Origin: Eutreptiella sp. 'Long Island Sound 2002'
Lineage: Eukaryota > Euglenozoa > Euglenophyceae > Eutreptiales > Eutreptiaceae
Direction: 5' to 3'
DNA length: 64,000 nucleotides
Assembly: GCA_964036045.1 (NCBI GenBank)
Contig: OZ038382.1
Location: 77,909,918-77,973,917, forward strand
Shown one piece after another: positions 28,778 to 38,740 of this stretch. Below the pieces are notes generated by a model. That model searched no databases and was not told where the DNA came from. It saw only the letters and a program-made list of their open reading frames with translations. Positions within the stretch are counted from its first letter, which is position 1. The number at the start of each line of letters is the position of its first letter. The position numbers and the translations under genes are program-made.

Positions 28778-31700
28778 CGACGCACCGCACAGCAACACAA
28801 CACACCGAGCGGGCGCACCGGTGAACAGGAGCCAGGAGGCCCAGGACACCGCACACGCAAAACAACACACCGAGCGGGCACACCGGTGAACAGGAGCCAG
28901 GAGGCCCAGGACACCGCACACGCAAAACAACACACAGGGTGCGCACACCGGTGAACAGGAGGCAGGAGGCCCAGGACACCGCACACGCAAAACAACACAC
29001 CGAGCGGGCAACCGGTGAACAGGAGCCAGGAGGCCCAGGACACCGTACACGCAACACAACACACCAAGCGGGCACACCGGTGAACAGGAGCAAGGAGGCC
29101 CAGGACGCCGCACACGCAACACAACACACCGAGCGGGCGCACCGGTGAACAGGAGCCAGGTGGCCCAGGACGCCGCACACGCGAAACAACGCATCGAGCG
29201 GGCACACCGGTGAACAGGAGCCAGGAGGCCCAGGACACCGCACACCCAACACAACACACCGAGCGGGCACACTTGTGAACAGGAGCCAGGAGGCCCAGGA
29301 CACCGCACACCCAACACAACACACCAAGCGGGCACACCGGTGAACAGGAGCCAGGGGGCCCAGGACACCGCACACGCAGAACAACACACCGAGCGGCACA
29401 CCGGTGAACAGGAGCCAGGAGGCCGAGGACACCGCACACCCAACACGACACACCGAGCGGGCACACTGGTGAACAGGAGCCAGGAGGCCCAGGACACCGC
29501 ACATGCAACACAACACACCAAGCGGGCACACCGGTGAACAGGAGCCAGGAGGCCCAGGACACCGCACACCCAACACAACACACCGAGCGGGCACACTGGT
29601 GAACAGGAGCCAGGAGGCCCAGGACACCGCACACGCAAAACAACACACCGAGCGGCACACCGGTGAACAGGAGCCAGGGGGCCCAGGACACCGCACACGC
29701 AACACAACACACGGAGCGGGCACACCGGTGAACAGGAGCCAGGAGGCCCAGGACACCGCACACGCAAAACAACACACCGAGCGGGCACACCGGTGAACAG
29801 GAGCCAGGAGGCCCAGGACACCGCACACGCAAAACAACACACCGAGCGGGCACACCGGTGAACAGGAGCCAGGAGGCCCAGGACACCGCACACGCGAAAC
29901 AACACACCGAGCGGGCACACCGGTGAACAGGAGCCAGGAGGCCCAGGACACCGCACACGCAACACAACACACCGAGCGGGCACACCGGTGAACAGGAGCC
30001 AGGAGGCCCAGGACACCGCACACGCAAAACAACACACCGAGCGGGCACACTGGTGAACAGGAGCCGGGAGGCCCAGGACACCGCACACGCAAAACAACAC
30101 ACCGAGCGGGCACACCGGTGAACAGGAGCCAGGAGGCCCAGGACACCGCACACGCAAAACAACACACAGAGTGCGCACACCGGTGAACTGGAGGCAGGAG
30201 GCCCAGGACACGGCACACGCAAAACAACACACCGAGCGGGCACACCGGTGAACAGGAGCCAGGAGGCCCAGGACACCCCACACGCAACACAACACACCGA
30301 GCAGGCACACCGGTGAACAGGAGCCAGGAGGCGCAGGACACCGCACACGCAACACAACACACCAAGCGGGCACACCGGTGAACAGGAGCCAGGAGGGCCA
30401 GGACACCGCACACGCGACACAACACACCGAGCGGGAGCACCGGTGAACAGGAGCCAGGAGGCCCAGGACACCGCACACGCAAAACAACACACCGAGCAGG
30501 CACACCGGTGAACAGCAGCCAAGAGGCCCAGGACAGCGCACACGAAGATCAACACACCGAGCGGCACACCGGTGAACAGGAGCCAGGTGGCCCAGGACGC
30601 CGCACACGCGACATAACGCACGGAGCGGGCACACCGGTGAACAGGAGCCAAAAGGCCCAGGACACCGCACACGCAACACAACACACCGAGCGGGTACACC
30701 GGTGAACAAGAGCCAGGAGGCCCAGGACACCGCACACCCAACACAACACACCGAGCGGGCACACCGGTGAACAGGAGCCAGGAGGCCCAGGACACCGCAC
30801 ACGCAAAACAACACACCGAGCAGGCACACCGGTGAACAGGAGCCAGGAGGCCCAGGACACCGCACACGCAAAACAACACACCGAGCGGGCACACTGGTGA
30901 ACAGGAGCCAGGAGGCCCAGGACACCGCACACGGAACACAACACACCGAGCGGGCGCACCGGTGAATAGGGGCCAGGAGGCCCAGGACACCGCACACGCG
31001 AAACAACGCACGGAGCGGACACACCGGTGAACAGGAGCCAAGAGGCCCAGGACACCGCACACCCAACACGACACACCGAGCGGACCCCCCAGGTGAACAG
31101 GAGCCAGGAGGCCTAGGACACCGCACACCCAACACAACACACCGAGCGGGCACACCGGTGAACAGGAGCCAGGAGGCCCAGGACACCGCACACGCAAAAC
31201 AACACACCGAGCGGGCACACCGGTGAACAGGAGCCAGGAGGCCCAGGACACCGCACCACCAAACAACACACCGAGCGGGCACACCGGTGAACAGGAGCCA
31301 GGAGGCCCAGGACACCGCACACGCAACACAACACACCAAGCGGGCGCACCGGTGAACAGGGACCAGGAGGGCCAGGACACCGCACATGCAACACAACACA
31401 CCAAGCGGGCACACCGGTGAACAGGAGCCAGAAGGTCCAGGACACTGCAAACGCAACACAACACACCGAGCGGGCACACCGGTGAACAGGAGCCAGTTGG
31501 CCCAGGACACCGCACACGCAAAACAACACACCGAGCGGGCACACCGGTGAACAGGAGCCAGGAGGCCCAGGACACCGTACACGCAACACAACACACCGAG
31601 CGGGCACACCGGTGAACAGGAGCCAGGAGGCCCAGGACACTGCACACGCAACACAACACACCGAGCGGGCGCACCGGTGAACAGGAGCAAGGAGGCCCAG

Positions 31701-32170
31701 GACACCGCACACGCGAAACAACGCACCGAGCGGGCACACCGCTGAACAGGAGCCAGCAGGCCCAGGACACCGCACACCCAACACAACACACCGAGCGGGC
31801 ACACAGGTGAGCAGATGCCAGGAGGCCCAGGACACCGCACACGCAAACCAACACACCGAGCGGGCACACCGGTGAACAGGAGCCAGGGGGCCCAGGACAC
31901 CGCACACGCAGAACAACACACCGAGCGGGCACACCGGTGAACAGGAGCCAGGAGGCCCAGGACACCGCACACGCGTCACAAAACACCGTGCGGGCACACC
32001 GGTGAACAGGAGCCAGGAGGCCCAGGACACCGCACACGCGACACAACACACCGAGCGGGCACACCGGTGAACAGGAGCCAGGAGGCCCAGGACACCGCAC
32101 ACGCAACACAACACACCGAGCGGGCACACCGGTGAACAGGAGCCAGGAGGCCCAGGACACCGCACACACG
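28778..32170 (+). repeat. 65 bp minisatellite, about 52 copies
   Basis: The unit core is AACAGGAGCCAGGAGGCCCAG, then GACACCGCACACGC, then AACACACCGAGCGGGC, ending ACACCGGTG. Period was checked from GTGAAC starts at 28821 and 28886. Units differ mainly in a short variable site (GCAAAAC, GCAACAC, CCCAACAC, GCGAAAC) and occasional one-base losses, and strings of variants recur, suggesting higher-order duplication. Only about one T occurs per unit, so minus-strand frames stay open for over 1000 codons. As 65 is not a multiple of 3, these frames repeat every 65 codons. They are not evidence of protein. Confidence 0.95.
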
Positions 32171-32741
32171 TAGGGGGGCCGGGGGACAGGAAAGAACCAA
32201 CACCCCATGGGTCGGACACACTGGGGCGACCCAGCCGACCCACCGGGCCAGTGGCAGGAGCGGTACTCCAAGGCTGCTGGTCCGAGCCCGGCCAGGCTGC
32301 ATCGGGGACCATGGCAAACGTCACCCGGAGCCATGGAAGCAACCGGTGACAGGCGAGCCGGTACACAGTCCAGGAGGGGGTCGCCTGCCAAGCGGAGCGG
32401 CCCCGCAACTCAAGCCACAAGGGTGAGGCGGTCCTACCGTAGACAAGCGGGAGCAATACCCCTTGTGGTGAGAGATACTCCAAACGGCTGGACAGCCCCC
32501 AGAGCTGCCGCCCAAAGGAGGGGGCATGTGGCCCTACTCATGGACACATGTGGGGACACCCTCCCACCTGGGACACATGGACCGGGTGGCCGCGACAATG
32601 CCTTCCCAAGCACATGCGGGAGCGGCTCAAGAGGCACCTAACATAGGGCAGTGGGAGGGACAGGACGTCCCCTTGGTAAGACCTTCTTCCTGCATCGCCA
32701 AAGGAGGCGTCCCGAGCTCCCGAAGATACCTACCTACCTAC
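32171..32741 (+). other. Unique tail of the composite insertion with TACC repeat at its end
   Basis: The array ends at ACACACGTAGGGG. Ordinary mixed-composition DNA without recognised coding motifs follows to 32725. The last bases before the right flanking duplication are GATACCTACCTACCTACCTC. A short simple repeat at one border is a common 3' end of non-LTR retroposons. Confidence 0.5.
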
Positions 32742-32788
32742 CTCTTCGTAGTCCACTACCAGCCGTTTGGCTGTAGACCCAGGTTTAG
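32742..32788 (+). repeat. 47 bp direct repeat flanking the composite insertion, right copy
   Basis: CTCTTCGTAGTCCACTACC...CCCAGGTTTAG differs from the left copy at two positions. It continues without a break into the N-terminal RT fragment of element C. Confidence 0.85.
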
Positions 32789-33320
32789 CCACCAGGAAAC
32801 AGGGGCTGCAGTGTAGGGGGTAGTCCCCGTCCTTGTACTCCAGGACTAGGCCAGCGTCAATACATTCTTGTATCTGTCGCTCGATCTCGTCGGCCTGCTC
32901 TTTAGGAGCGGGGTAGGGTCTCCTCCGGATCTTGTGCCCCACGAACTCGGGTTTCAGCTTGAGGTCCATCTGTACCAGCTTGTCACATGAAGCTGGGGGG
33001 GGTAGTTCTCCGAACACCTCCTGATAGGTCCTTATAAGCTTCTGTACCCGCGGGTCCAATATCTTGATCTTGTCCTCCATGTCCTCGTCAGAGTGTAAGT
33101 TGCTTGCCCCCTGAGTAATAGATGTCGGGACGTGGTCCTCCACCGACTCTTCGCCCTTGGTAGTGTCCTTCAGCCCTTGGTAGGCATATAGAAGGTCTTG
33201 TTCAACCATCTCCGGTGGATGATGGCAACATAGGCAAGCTCGAGGGGGTTCACATACACATTCCTCCGAGAGGTCGTCCTCCTCTCGGGTCCTCACATGG
33301 GCGCCCCACACGCTCTTCAT
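32742..33320 (-). pseudogene. Element C reverse transcriptase, N-terminal part
   Basis: The frame contains the conserved lead-in shared with element D (FGELPPPASCDKLVQMDLKL, RRRPYPAPKEQADEIERQI), the finger segment CIDAGLVLEYKDGDYPLHCS, and the first RT motif LVVDYEEV, where it runs into the insertion. An acidic linker precedes it. The RT continues on the far side at 26559. Confidence 0.85.
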
Positions 33321-33500
33321 GAGCTTAAGATCTACCTCCCTTTGCCAGGTGTTGATCTTCTATTCGAGGTCCTCCTTCAATTGGGAGAGGTCTCCCATAC
33401 GTCCTTGCTTCAGTGGCCATGAGCTGCGGGTAGGCTTCGCGTAGCATAGCTTTTTTGCCACCAATTTCCTCTTGGAATCCACATACTCCCTGAGCCTGGA

Positions 33501-34145
33501 TCAAGGGTCCAGCTCCTCGTCCACGGGGTCTTCCACCCTCATGGAGAGTAGGGGTTTCAGTGGGGCGATGTACTCGGCGTTCTCCACTTCCTCCACACAG
33601 GTCTGCACGAAGAAGGCGTCGTGCTCAGTTTCGTCATCTGAGTGGATAGAGCTAGGTAGCTCAGATAGTCCACACTCAGAGACTCCATTAGGAACAGGTA
33701 CATGACAGGGAGAGTCTGGGGCGTTGGTGTCAGTCACGACGTACTCATCTCCTCCGGGTGTAGTCTCAACAGCATCTTCAGGTCGTAGGCGATCCTTCAA
33801 GTCACCCAAGGCGAGTCCATCGCTTTCTCGTTGTATAGCCTGGACCAGAGTCGGGTCCAGATCCTCCCAGGGGATGGAGGTAAGACCTCCGTCCACCACG
33901 CTGAGCATACTCCCCCATCCGGGCTTCCCAATAGGCGTCTTGCGTCCCAGAGGCACGTAGATGGCCTCATCAGGCAAACGAACAGAGCTGATAGTCAGCC
34001 TGTCCAGGAGGTTTCGCCAGTACTCGTTGCCCCCATGGGCTCCCCAATCGGGGGAACACAGGACCATACAGGAACGTTCCAAGGCCACCTTGGTCAGCAC
34101 CTTCCCCAGTTCACTGAACCTGGGGTTCCCGTAGGCCATCCCCAA
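33501..34145 (-). pseudogene. Element C methyltransferase-like domain, C-terminal half, and linker
   Basis: The frame begins at MAYGNPRFSELGKVLTKVAL. It continues MVLCSPDWGAHGG ... YWRNLLDRLTISSVRLPDEAIYVP, matching the order seen in B (NPPF, hydrophobic strand plus PxW, L-P-x-x-x-I/V). NPRF replaces NPPF. The upstream part of the domain (LFASDKQHVLDLYCSKGKN, KFYWPSFG) lies in the protease frame, one base out of phase at a GGGG run near 34145. The remainder is an acidic linker leading to RT. Confidence 0.65.
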
Positions 34146-34737
34146 AAGAGGGCCAGTAAAACTTGTAGCTGCAGTTCTTCCCCTTGCTGCAGTAAAGGTC
34201 CAGTACGTGCTGCTTGTCGCTGGCGAACAACTTTACACTCAGGTTTTCTCGAGAGTAACCCAACTCCTTCAGACCTTGGTCTTGGACTTCCCCCAATAGT
34301 TGATAGTCCTCAGTTTTGGAGGCCGCCATCATGTTCGAAGGCTCCTCCTTCGATACCCTAAGGTAGCTCGAGGTGTGCTCAGACTGCTCTCTGCCACTGC
34401 CGTGGTCCACGTAGAGGAGGTAGGGCGCTTGCAGCGTCAGGGATCGTATCTGGGAGTGCTGTACGAAGAGTTCAGTACCCAGTACAAAGTCGAAGGCCTC
34501 AGTGTCCATCACATAGAACCGATGGGCGATAGTCCGGGAGCCCATAGGTACCTCCACTTCACAGTCCCCGCAGCTGTGCACCACATGTCCATCCCCCATA
34601 CATATAGCAGCGGTGGTCATGGTGTTCTTCAGGCTCCCACAAGGTAAAATTTTCTTGGCCACTATAGATATTGTGGCACCAGTATCCAGTACCCCCAGGT
34701 ATTCGCGTCCCCCTAGTCGGATACGTACCCAAAACAC
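34111..34737 (-). CDS. Element C aspartic protease and start of methyltransferase-like domain
   Basis: The catalytic motif is VLDTGATISIVAKK, with a later CMGDGHVVHSCGD segment and the terminal FDFVLGTEL motif. A linker is followed by KLFASDKQHVLDL, the beginning of the methyltransferase-like module (LFAS, as in the DLFAS block of DIRS-type elements). The frame is the same as that of both Gag pieces upstream, separated by a UGA CGG at 34768-34770. UGA CGG is a known leaky-stop context in some plant viruses. Confidence 0.8.
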   Translation of the reverse strand: MFWVRIRLGGREYLGVLDTGATISIVAKKILPCGSLKNTMTTAAICMGDGHVVHSCGDCEVEVPMGSRTIAHRFYVMDTEAFDFVLGTELFVQHSQIRSLTLQAPYLLYVDHGSGREQSEHTSSYLRVSKEEPSNMMAASKTEDYQLLGEVQDQGLKELGYSRENLSVKLFASDKQHVLDLYCSKGKNCSYKFYWPSFGDGLREPQVQ

Positions 34738-34767
34738 CAGGTCTTGGGTGCCACCAGAGCGTCCCCG

Positions 34768-35442
34768 TCAGAACTCCGCGGGACAGGTCACCTCGAACCC
34801 CTTGTTCCGCAATTTGCGGGCCATCCTCATGAAACGGCTCCTCTTCTTAGCGTTGCCGTCATCACCACCTTCATGCTCACGCTTGGCTCCTTGTTCTTGC
34901 TGGGCCTGCGTTTGTGAGCGTGTGGTAGGACCAGACTGCCCTCCAGAGGGCTCGGAGTTCCCCCCTGGATTAGGGTTGGGGTTGCCTCCGTTCTTGTCCT
35001 TGTTCTTGTTGTCGGGCTGGCGGTTAGCGCCTCCTCCTCGTCCATCTTGACCCTTGTCTTGCCCTTGACCACGTCCTTTCGTCTTGCCCTTGCCGGAGTC
35101 GTTGCCTTTGCCTTTGCCTCCACCTTTGCCTGAGCCTTTGCCAGGATCTTCACATTTAAACTTCGCTGATAGGCGTTGCTTATGGTAGCACTCATCCTCG
35201 TAGTGCTTCCGCTTCCCGCAGAATGCACACGTGATGGTGCACCTGTAATGATCCGGCAGCTTTGCTTTGGCGCCGGTGTTCTTCTCCTGCTGCTTCCCCT
35301 GGACTACGAAGCAGTCTCGCTGCTCGCAGTCAGGGGCGTGCTGCAGGAGGCCCTGCTCGTCCCTGGCATCACACCAGAATAGCTCCTTCACGTTCTCCAT
35401 GATGCGGGCGTGGGCGTGTTTGGGGGTAGTCCCCTGCCCAGG
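34768..35442 (-). CDS. Element C Gag, nucleocapsid part with CCHC zinc knuckle
   Basis: Contains CAFCGKRKHYEDEC, a perfect CX2CX4HX4C knuckle, preceded by another Cys/His group (CDARDEQGLLQHAPDCEQRDC) shared with element D. A long Gly/Lys-rich RNA-binding stretch and a basic C-terminus follow. It is in phase with the main Gag frame across a TGA at 35443-35445. Element D has no stop there, so that TGA is probably a mutation. Confidence 0.85.
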   Translation of the reverse strand, partial: PGQGTTPKHAHARIMENVKELFWCDARDEQGLLQHAPDCEQRDCFVVQGKQQEKNTGAKAKLPDHYRCTITCAFCGKRKHYEDECYHKQRLSAKFKCEDPGKGSGKGGGKGKGNDSGKGKTKGRGQGQDKGQDGRGGGANRQPDNKNKDKNGGNPNPNPGGNSEPSGGQSGPTTRSQTQAQQEQGAKREHEGGDDGNAKKRSRFMRMARKLRNKGFEVTCPAEF

Positions 35443-37248
35443 TCAGGACCCTTGGTACCCTTTGCCATGGCCTCCAGAACCTCCACCACGAGGACGGTAG
35501 TTGTTCAAGTGCTGGTCGCTCTCCTTCTCCAGCGCCAGCTCCAGGAGTAGCACGCATAGATCCTCGTAGCGGAGGGATCTAGCCTTGCGCTCCGCCGTCG
35601 AACGGCACTCGTCCCATAGCTCTCGAGGGAGCTTGGCCACCAACCAGAACAGCAGGTCGTCGCTGCTGTAGGAACCGGGCGTCAGTTGTCCAGCCCAGTG
35701 ATCCAGGTCAGCCAACAGCTCAGAGACCCTGCCAGGTTTGGGGTTTTTGGGCAGCACGGGCAGGTTCTGGATCTCGGCCCTGATGGAGAGGTTGGTTTCG
35801 TAGGTCGGGTACTGCCTCTCCAGGGCAACCAACACATCGGCAAAGGTGGCGGAGTTAGTCACGATCTGCCTGACCTGCTTCTCCAGGTACTTGGTCTTGC
35901 AGCACTGCAGGAGCAGATCGCACTTCACTCGCCCACTAGCGTGGGTTTGGCCGGTCAGTCGTAGAAACCGGCCAAAATTCTCAGCGAACTCGCTGAGGTC
36001 CTTGCCTGTGAACTCAGGCAGGTTCACCACGATCTTGGAGGTGGCTAGAGCCTTCGCCTCCTGAGACCTGCGTCCCTCAGGGCGCCGGGTCTTCTTCTTC
36101 TTCTTCTTCTTCTTCTTCCCCTTTGGGTCCTCGGGGTCCTCCGGGTCATCGTCCTCCGAGGGCGAAGTTGAAGTCATTGACGGCGGCTCATCATCGGAGG
36201 GGTCTCCGCCTAGATCACTAGAGCCATGAGGCTCTGAGTCCACCATTGCCCTCAAGGGTGTCAGCCCCAGCCGGTCCAGCTCAGCCCTCGTCGAGTTCGT
36301 CACGTGGGTGTAGGGCGGCTGGGCCGTTCTCGGGACGAAAGGACTTCTCGGTATAGGTGCAGGAGTCGGCATCGGTCGGCTCCTCAGGCTCCCCAGGGTG
36401 TTTGTCAACCCTGCCGCCAGGTGGTTGGCCCGTACTCGGTGGGGTGACATTCCCACCTTGGTAGGGAACGCGTGGGGCGGGATCATCAGGTGCTCCAGTT
36501 TCTCACGGATCTCTTGTGTGAGGTCGCCCACGATTTTTGAAGTGGCTCCTCGGAGCACCTCGTTGATCTCCGACCGCGTCAGGGACCTGTTGGAGGATCT
36601 TCCCGATCCTCTACTCCTGCCACCAAGAGATTCAGGTCCTCTCCTCAACCCTCTCAAGGTTGCATAGCCAGGTGCATACCCAGGAACATCCACATAGGTT
36701 CCAGTAGCGGGTAGTGGATGGGGATATTCAGCCGCATACCATCGCGGCGCAGAGCTGGTAGCCACCAGCTCACTGGCAGTAGTTGCCTCATGGAGCGCAG
36801 TGGTAGGTGGGCCCATACCATAGGCGGGGTAGGGAGGCATGCCAGTAAAGCCTGTGCCCTCTGCCATAGGCGGGTTGGTTGTGGAAGTGGATGTTGCAGC
36901 GGCTGGGAGTGTGGTGGTTAAAGGAGAGGGTGATGCGTTGAGGCCAGAAGCGCTTGATGCGCCTCCGAAGGTAGGGACACTCGTCAGGTCTTGCCCTTGC
37001 TCCTCTCCTTCGTCTGCTTCGTCTCCAGCATCCTTCTCGCTCTCTCTCTTCCTCTTCACAGGCTGAGAGACCACCTCTGCGACAGACAGGGCCCCGAAGG
37101 CCGTCTGGAGTCCATCCAGGGAGTCCTCAGCCGCATCCACTGGCCCATGTAAGGGCTCCGCCGAAGGTACAGCGCCAGGTGCTGGCCTTGCCGGTGCCTC
37201 AGGCGCTGGCGCTGTCTTCACGTCGGCGTCCTCCTTCCTTGTGTCCAT
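35443..37248 (-). CDS. Element C Gag, N-terminal and capsid parts (601 aa)
   Basis: The N-terminal ~330 residues are Pro/Ala/Ser/Thr-rich and disordered in style, with an acidic stretch and a poly-lysine run (nine lysines, from a CTT/AAG repeat at about 36090-36118). The capsid region follows: VNLPEFTGKDLSEFAENFGRF, LLLQCCKTKYLEKQVRQIV, LERQYPTYETNLS, ELWDECRSTAERKARSL, all matched in element D. The start is the first AUG, about 100 bp downstream of the PBS-like site. Confidence 0.85.
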   Translation of the reverse strand: MDTRKEDADVKTAPAPEAPARPAPGAVPSAEPLHGPVDAAEDSLDGLQTAFGALSVAEVVSQPVKRKRESEKDAGDEADEGEEQGQDLTSVPTFGGASSASGLNASPSPLTTTLPAAATSTSTTNPPMAEGTGFTGMPPYPAYGMGPPTTALHEATTASELVATSSAPRWYAAEYPHPLPATGTYVDVPGYAPGYATLRGLRRGPESLGGRSRGSGRSSNRSLTRSEINEVLRGATSKIVGDLTQEIREKLEHLMIPPHAFPTKVGMSPHRVRANHLAAGLTNTLGSLRSRPMPTPAPIPRSPFVPRTAQPPYTHVTNSTRAELDRLGLTPLRAMVDSEPHGSSDLGGDPSDDEPPSMTSTSPSEDDDPEDPEDPKGKKKKKKKKKTRRPEGRRSQEAKALATSKIVVNLPEFTGKDLSEFAENFGRFLRLTGQTHASGRVKCDLLLQCCKTKYLEKQVRQIVTNSATFADVLVALERQYPTYETNLSIRAEIQNLPVLPKNPKPGRVSELLADLDHWAGQLTPGSYSSDDLLFWLVAKLPRELWDECRSTAERKARSLRYEDLCVLLLELALEKESDQHLNNYRPRGGGSGGHGKGYQGS

Positions 37249-37336
37249 CTCCAGTCACCCTTCTGCTTATATGTGCCTGTACTCGGCGCACTGGATGTAC
37301 GGCGCGGGGTTGCTGCCGGTGCACAGAGACAGACTG

Positions 37337-37349
37337 CCTCTTGCTACCA
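37337..37349 (-). other. Primer-binding-like site of element C at the R1 border
   Basis: TGGTAGCAAGAGG directly follows the end of R1 on the minus strand and resembles the TGGTAGCAGAG site of element B with one extra base. If real, R1 would be element C's 5' LTR. Confidence 0.45.
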
Positions 37350-38135
37350 GAAAGGTTTATAGTGGTTTCAGCACTGTGTTTTTGTCTCTCCTGCTGCTTG
37401 CTGTAGGTGTAGGGTTTCCTGCTGCTTGTTTTTGGAGATGAAAACCTTTTGTTTGCAGAAATATAGTCAATCCACGATAACGGAAGCCAGAGGTGTGCAA
37501 GGAGAAGAGAATTCAGGATCAAAGCATGAAGGGCTGCAGTGTAAACAGTGAAAGATGAAAAGATAATCACAGAAACTGCAACTCAGGTCAAATCGGAATG
37601 CATATTCACAAAGATAGCTGAAACATTTTGGAAAAGAGTTGGAAAACTGCCCCATGGTCACTCTCTCTCCATAGTGCCATCTCAGGAGATGTGCACTCTT
37701 TGTTTTGGGTCCCATATGTGCTGAGGTGGCAGGGCATGTGGCGATGAGGTCACTGCCATGTCACATGGGATCTTCCTACTTAGCTAGGCTGACCAGGAAT
37801 TGATCCCAGGACCTCTCAGAAAGGGGAGCCCAGCCCCCTAGGGTGCATACCACTAGGATAGCTAAGAATTCATGGAAAAACATAGATAAATTCATAGGCT
37901 CTGCCTTGGATATGTCAGTTCTCAGTCAACTCAGGAAAAGATGATTTGCCTCACATTGAAAGGGGATTAAGGGGTCCACTCCATATCCTGATTGGGTGTT
38001 TGGTTCCATAAGTCAAAATGTGTTATCACCAGTTTTGGTGGGACCAATACTAAGATAGAAATGCCTGGATGCTCAGTGCATCTCTAATACAACTAGAGTA
38101 TGCCTCAAAGCATTGGAAAAGCACTTTTTCTTACT
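37349..38135 (-). repeat. R1 copy 2 (787 bp)
   Basis: It has the same length as copy 1 (10319-11105) with scattered differences, and lies between element C's PBS-like site and a truncated open frame. The outer end is GCACTTTTTCTTACT as in copy 1, and flanks differ beyond it. Confidence 0.8.
37779..37866 (-). other. tRNA-like segment inside R1 copy 2
   Basis: The CTTAGCTA/TAGCTAAG closing stem, A-box-like TATCCTAGTGGTATG and the G-rich hairpin are as in copy 1. The B-box-like part is weaker (GGGATCAATTCC). Confidence 0.4.
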
Positions 38136-38740
38136 AAGTCGCCAAGAGTGGTGTGGCCGGGGTGGTGATCGCCGATGGCCCGTTGGGGGCTGGGGGCTGG
38201 GATTCCGCCATTGGTCTCGTTGTTCGCGGCTTGGGCGGCTTCGGCGGCCAGAGATTCCTGGTACTCCCGCCATTTCTTGTCCCGCTTCTTGTCCCTGGCG
38301 GATTGCTTCTCCCTCCTGCGGGACGCGTTGCTGTTGCTGCGCTGCAGCGTGCGCTCGTCCCCTGGTTCCCGGAACTTCTTTTTGATCACGTCCCATATAG
38401 AGACGTTGATCGTAGCACCCGACGGGTACTCGTTGGGGTTCTCGTCATCCTGAATCCCATTGGGGTGCAGCCCTTTGCCGGGCCGGTCCGGGCGGGTCCA
38501 GACCCTCCAGCGCTTCTGGCGGAAGCGGTAGGCGTATCCTTCTGCCCGCAGCCAGTCTTCCACTGCCTGCAGGCGGTTGGCGCCCATATCCTCGCGGAGC
38601 TCGAAGGTCCCGGGCATGCTGCCTTCGCACTGGGGGTTGCTGTGGCGGTAGTGTTGGGCCCACACCAGTCGACGCAGCAGACGTACCGCATGGGGGTGGG
38701 GCTGTGACCATGTCTTGCCCGCCTCCTGCCAGTTCACCAT
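38136..38740 (-). pseudogene. Unknown open frame truncated by R1
   Basis: About 200 residues are open from MVNWQEAGKTWSQP to GHTTLGDLVRK, where it runs into R1. I do not recognise it. Visible features are an Arg-rich segment around RFRQKRWRVWTRPDRPGKG, then SIWDVIKKKFREPG, and a highly basic helix (RRREKQSARDKKRDKKWREYQ). It could be the N-terminus of an unrelated element's Gag or a host gene fragment cut by R1 arrival. It is not shared with element A. Confidence 0.35.

Larger units (their letters stand above)
26560..32741 (+). mobile_element. Composite satellite-bearing insertion (6.2 kb) in element C RT
   Basis: Foreign DNA lies between two copies of a 47 bp RT segment. From left to right: a ~1.45 kb T-depleted stretch, a short ordinary stretch, a second T-poor stretch, a 62 bp tandem array, a ~3.4 kb array of 65 bp units, a ~530 bp unique tail, and a TACC repeat at the right border. 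The flanking duplication and simple-repeat end would fit target-primed (non-LTR) retroposition of a composite, SVA-like unit. Gene conversion or break repair are alternatives. No transposase or RT of its own is seen. Confidence 0.55.
22697..37348 (-). mobile_element. Element C: Ty3/gypsy retrotransposon, interrupted twice
   Basis: The minus-strand order is Gag (37248), CCHC zinc knuckle, protease, methyltransferase-like domain, RT (N-terminal half to 32742), a 6.2 kb foreign insertion, RT remainder, RNase H, integrase, and a chromodomain-like end. Its 3' terminal region is split by element B. It belongs to the same family as element D on the plus strand. Stops and frameshifts are scattered throughout, so it is non-functional. 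A PBS-like TGGTAGCAAGAGG lies just 5' of Gag, at the R1 border. Confidence 0.85.

Noticed and set aside
28778-32170. CRISPR-like array
   Set aside because: The repeats are directly adjacent 65 bp units without unique spacers, in eukaryotic retroelement-rich DNA; this is a minisatellite.
28611-32483. Minus-strand open frames of 456-1218 codons (Cys/Val/Pro-rich repeats)
   Set aside because: They follow from the T-poor 65 bp array: stop codons on the minus strand need an A opposite a plus-strand T, and the same 65-codon pattern appears in all three frames. No start context, domain or codon bias supports a protein.
10303-38147. AAGTCGCCAAGA present at both R1 flanks (inverted between copies)
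   Set aside because: The 12 bp match is in opposite orientation and lies in a palindromic patch in copy 1; it does not behave as a target duplication.
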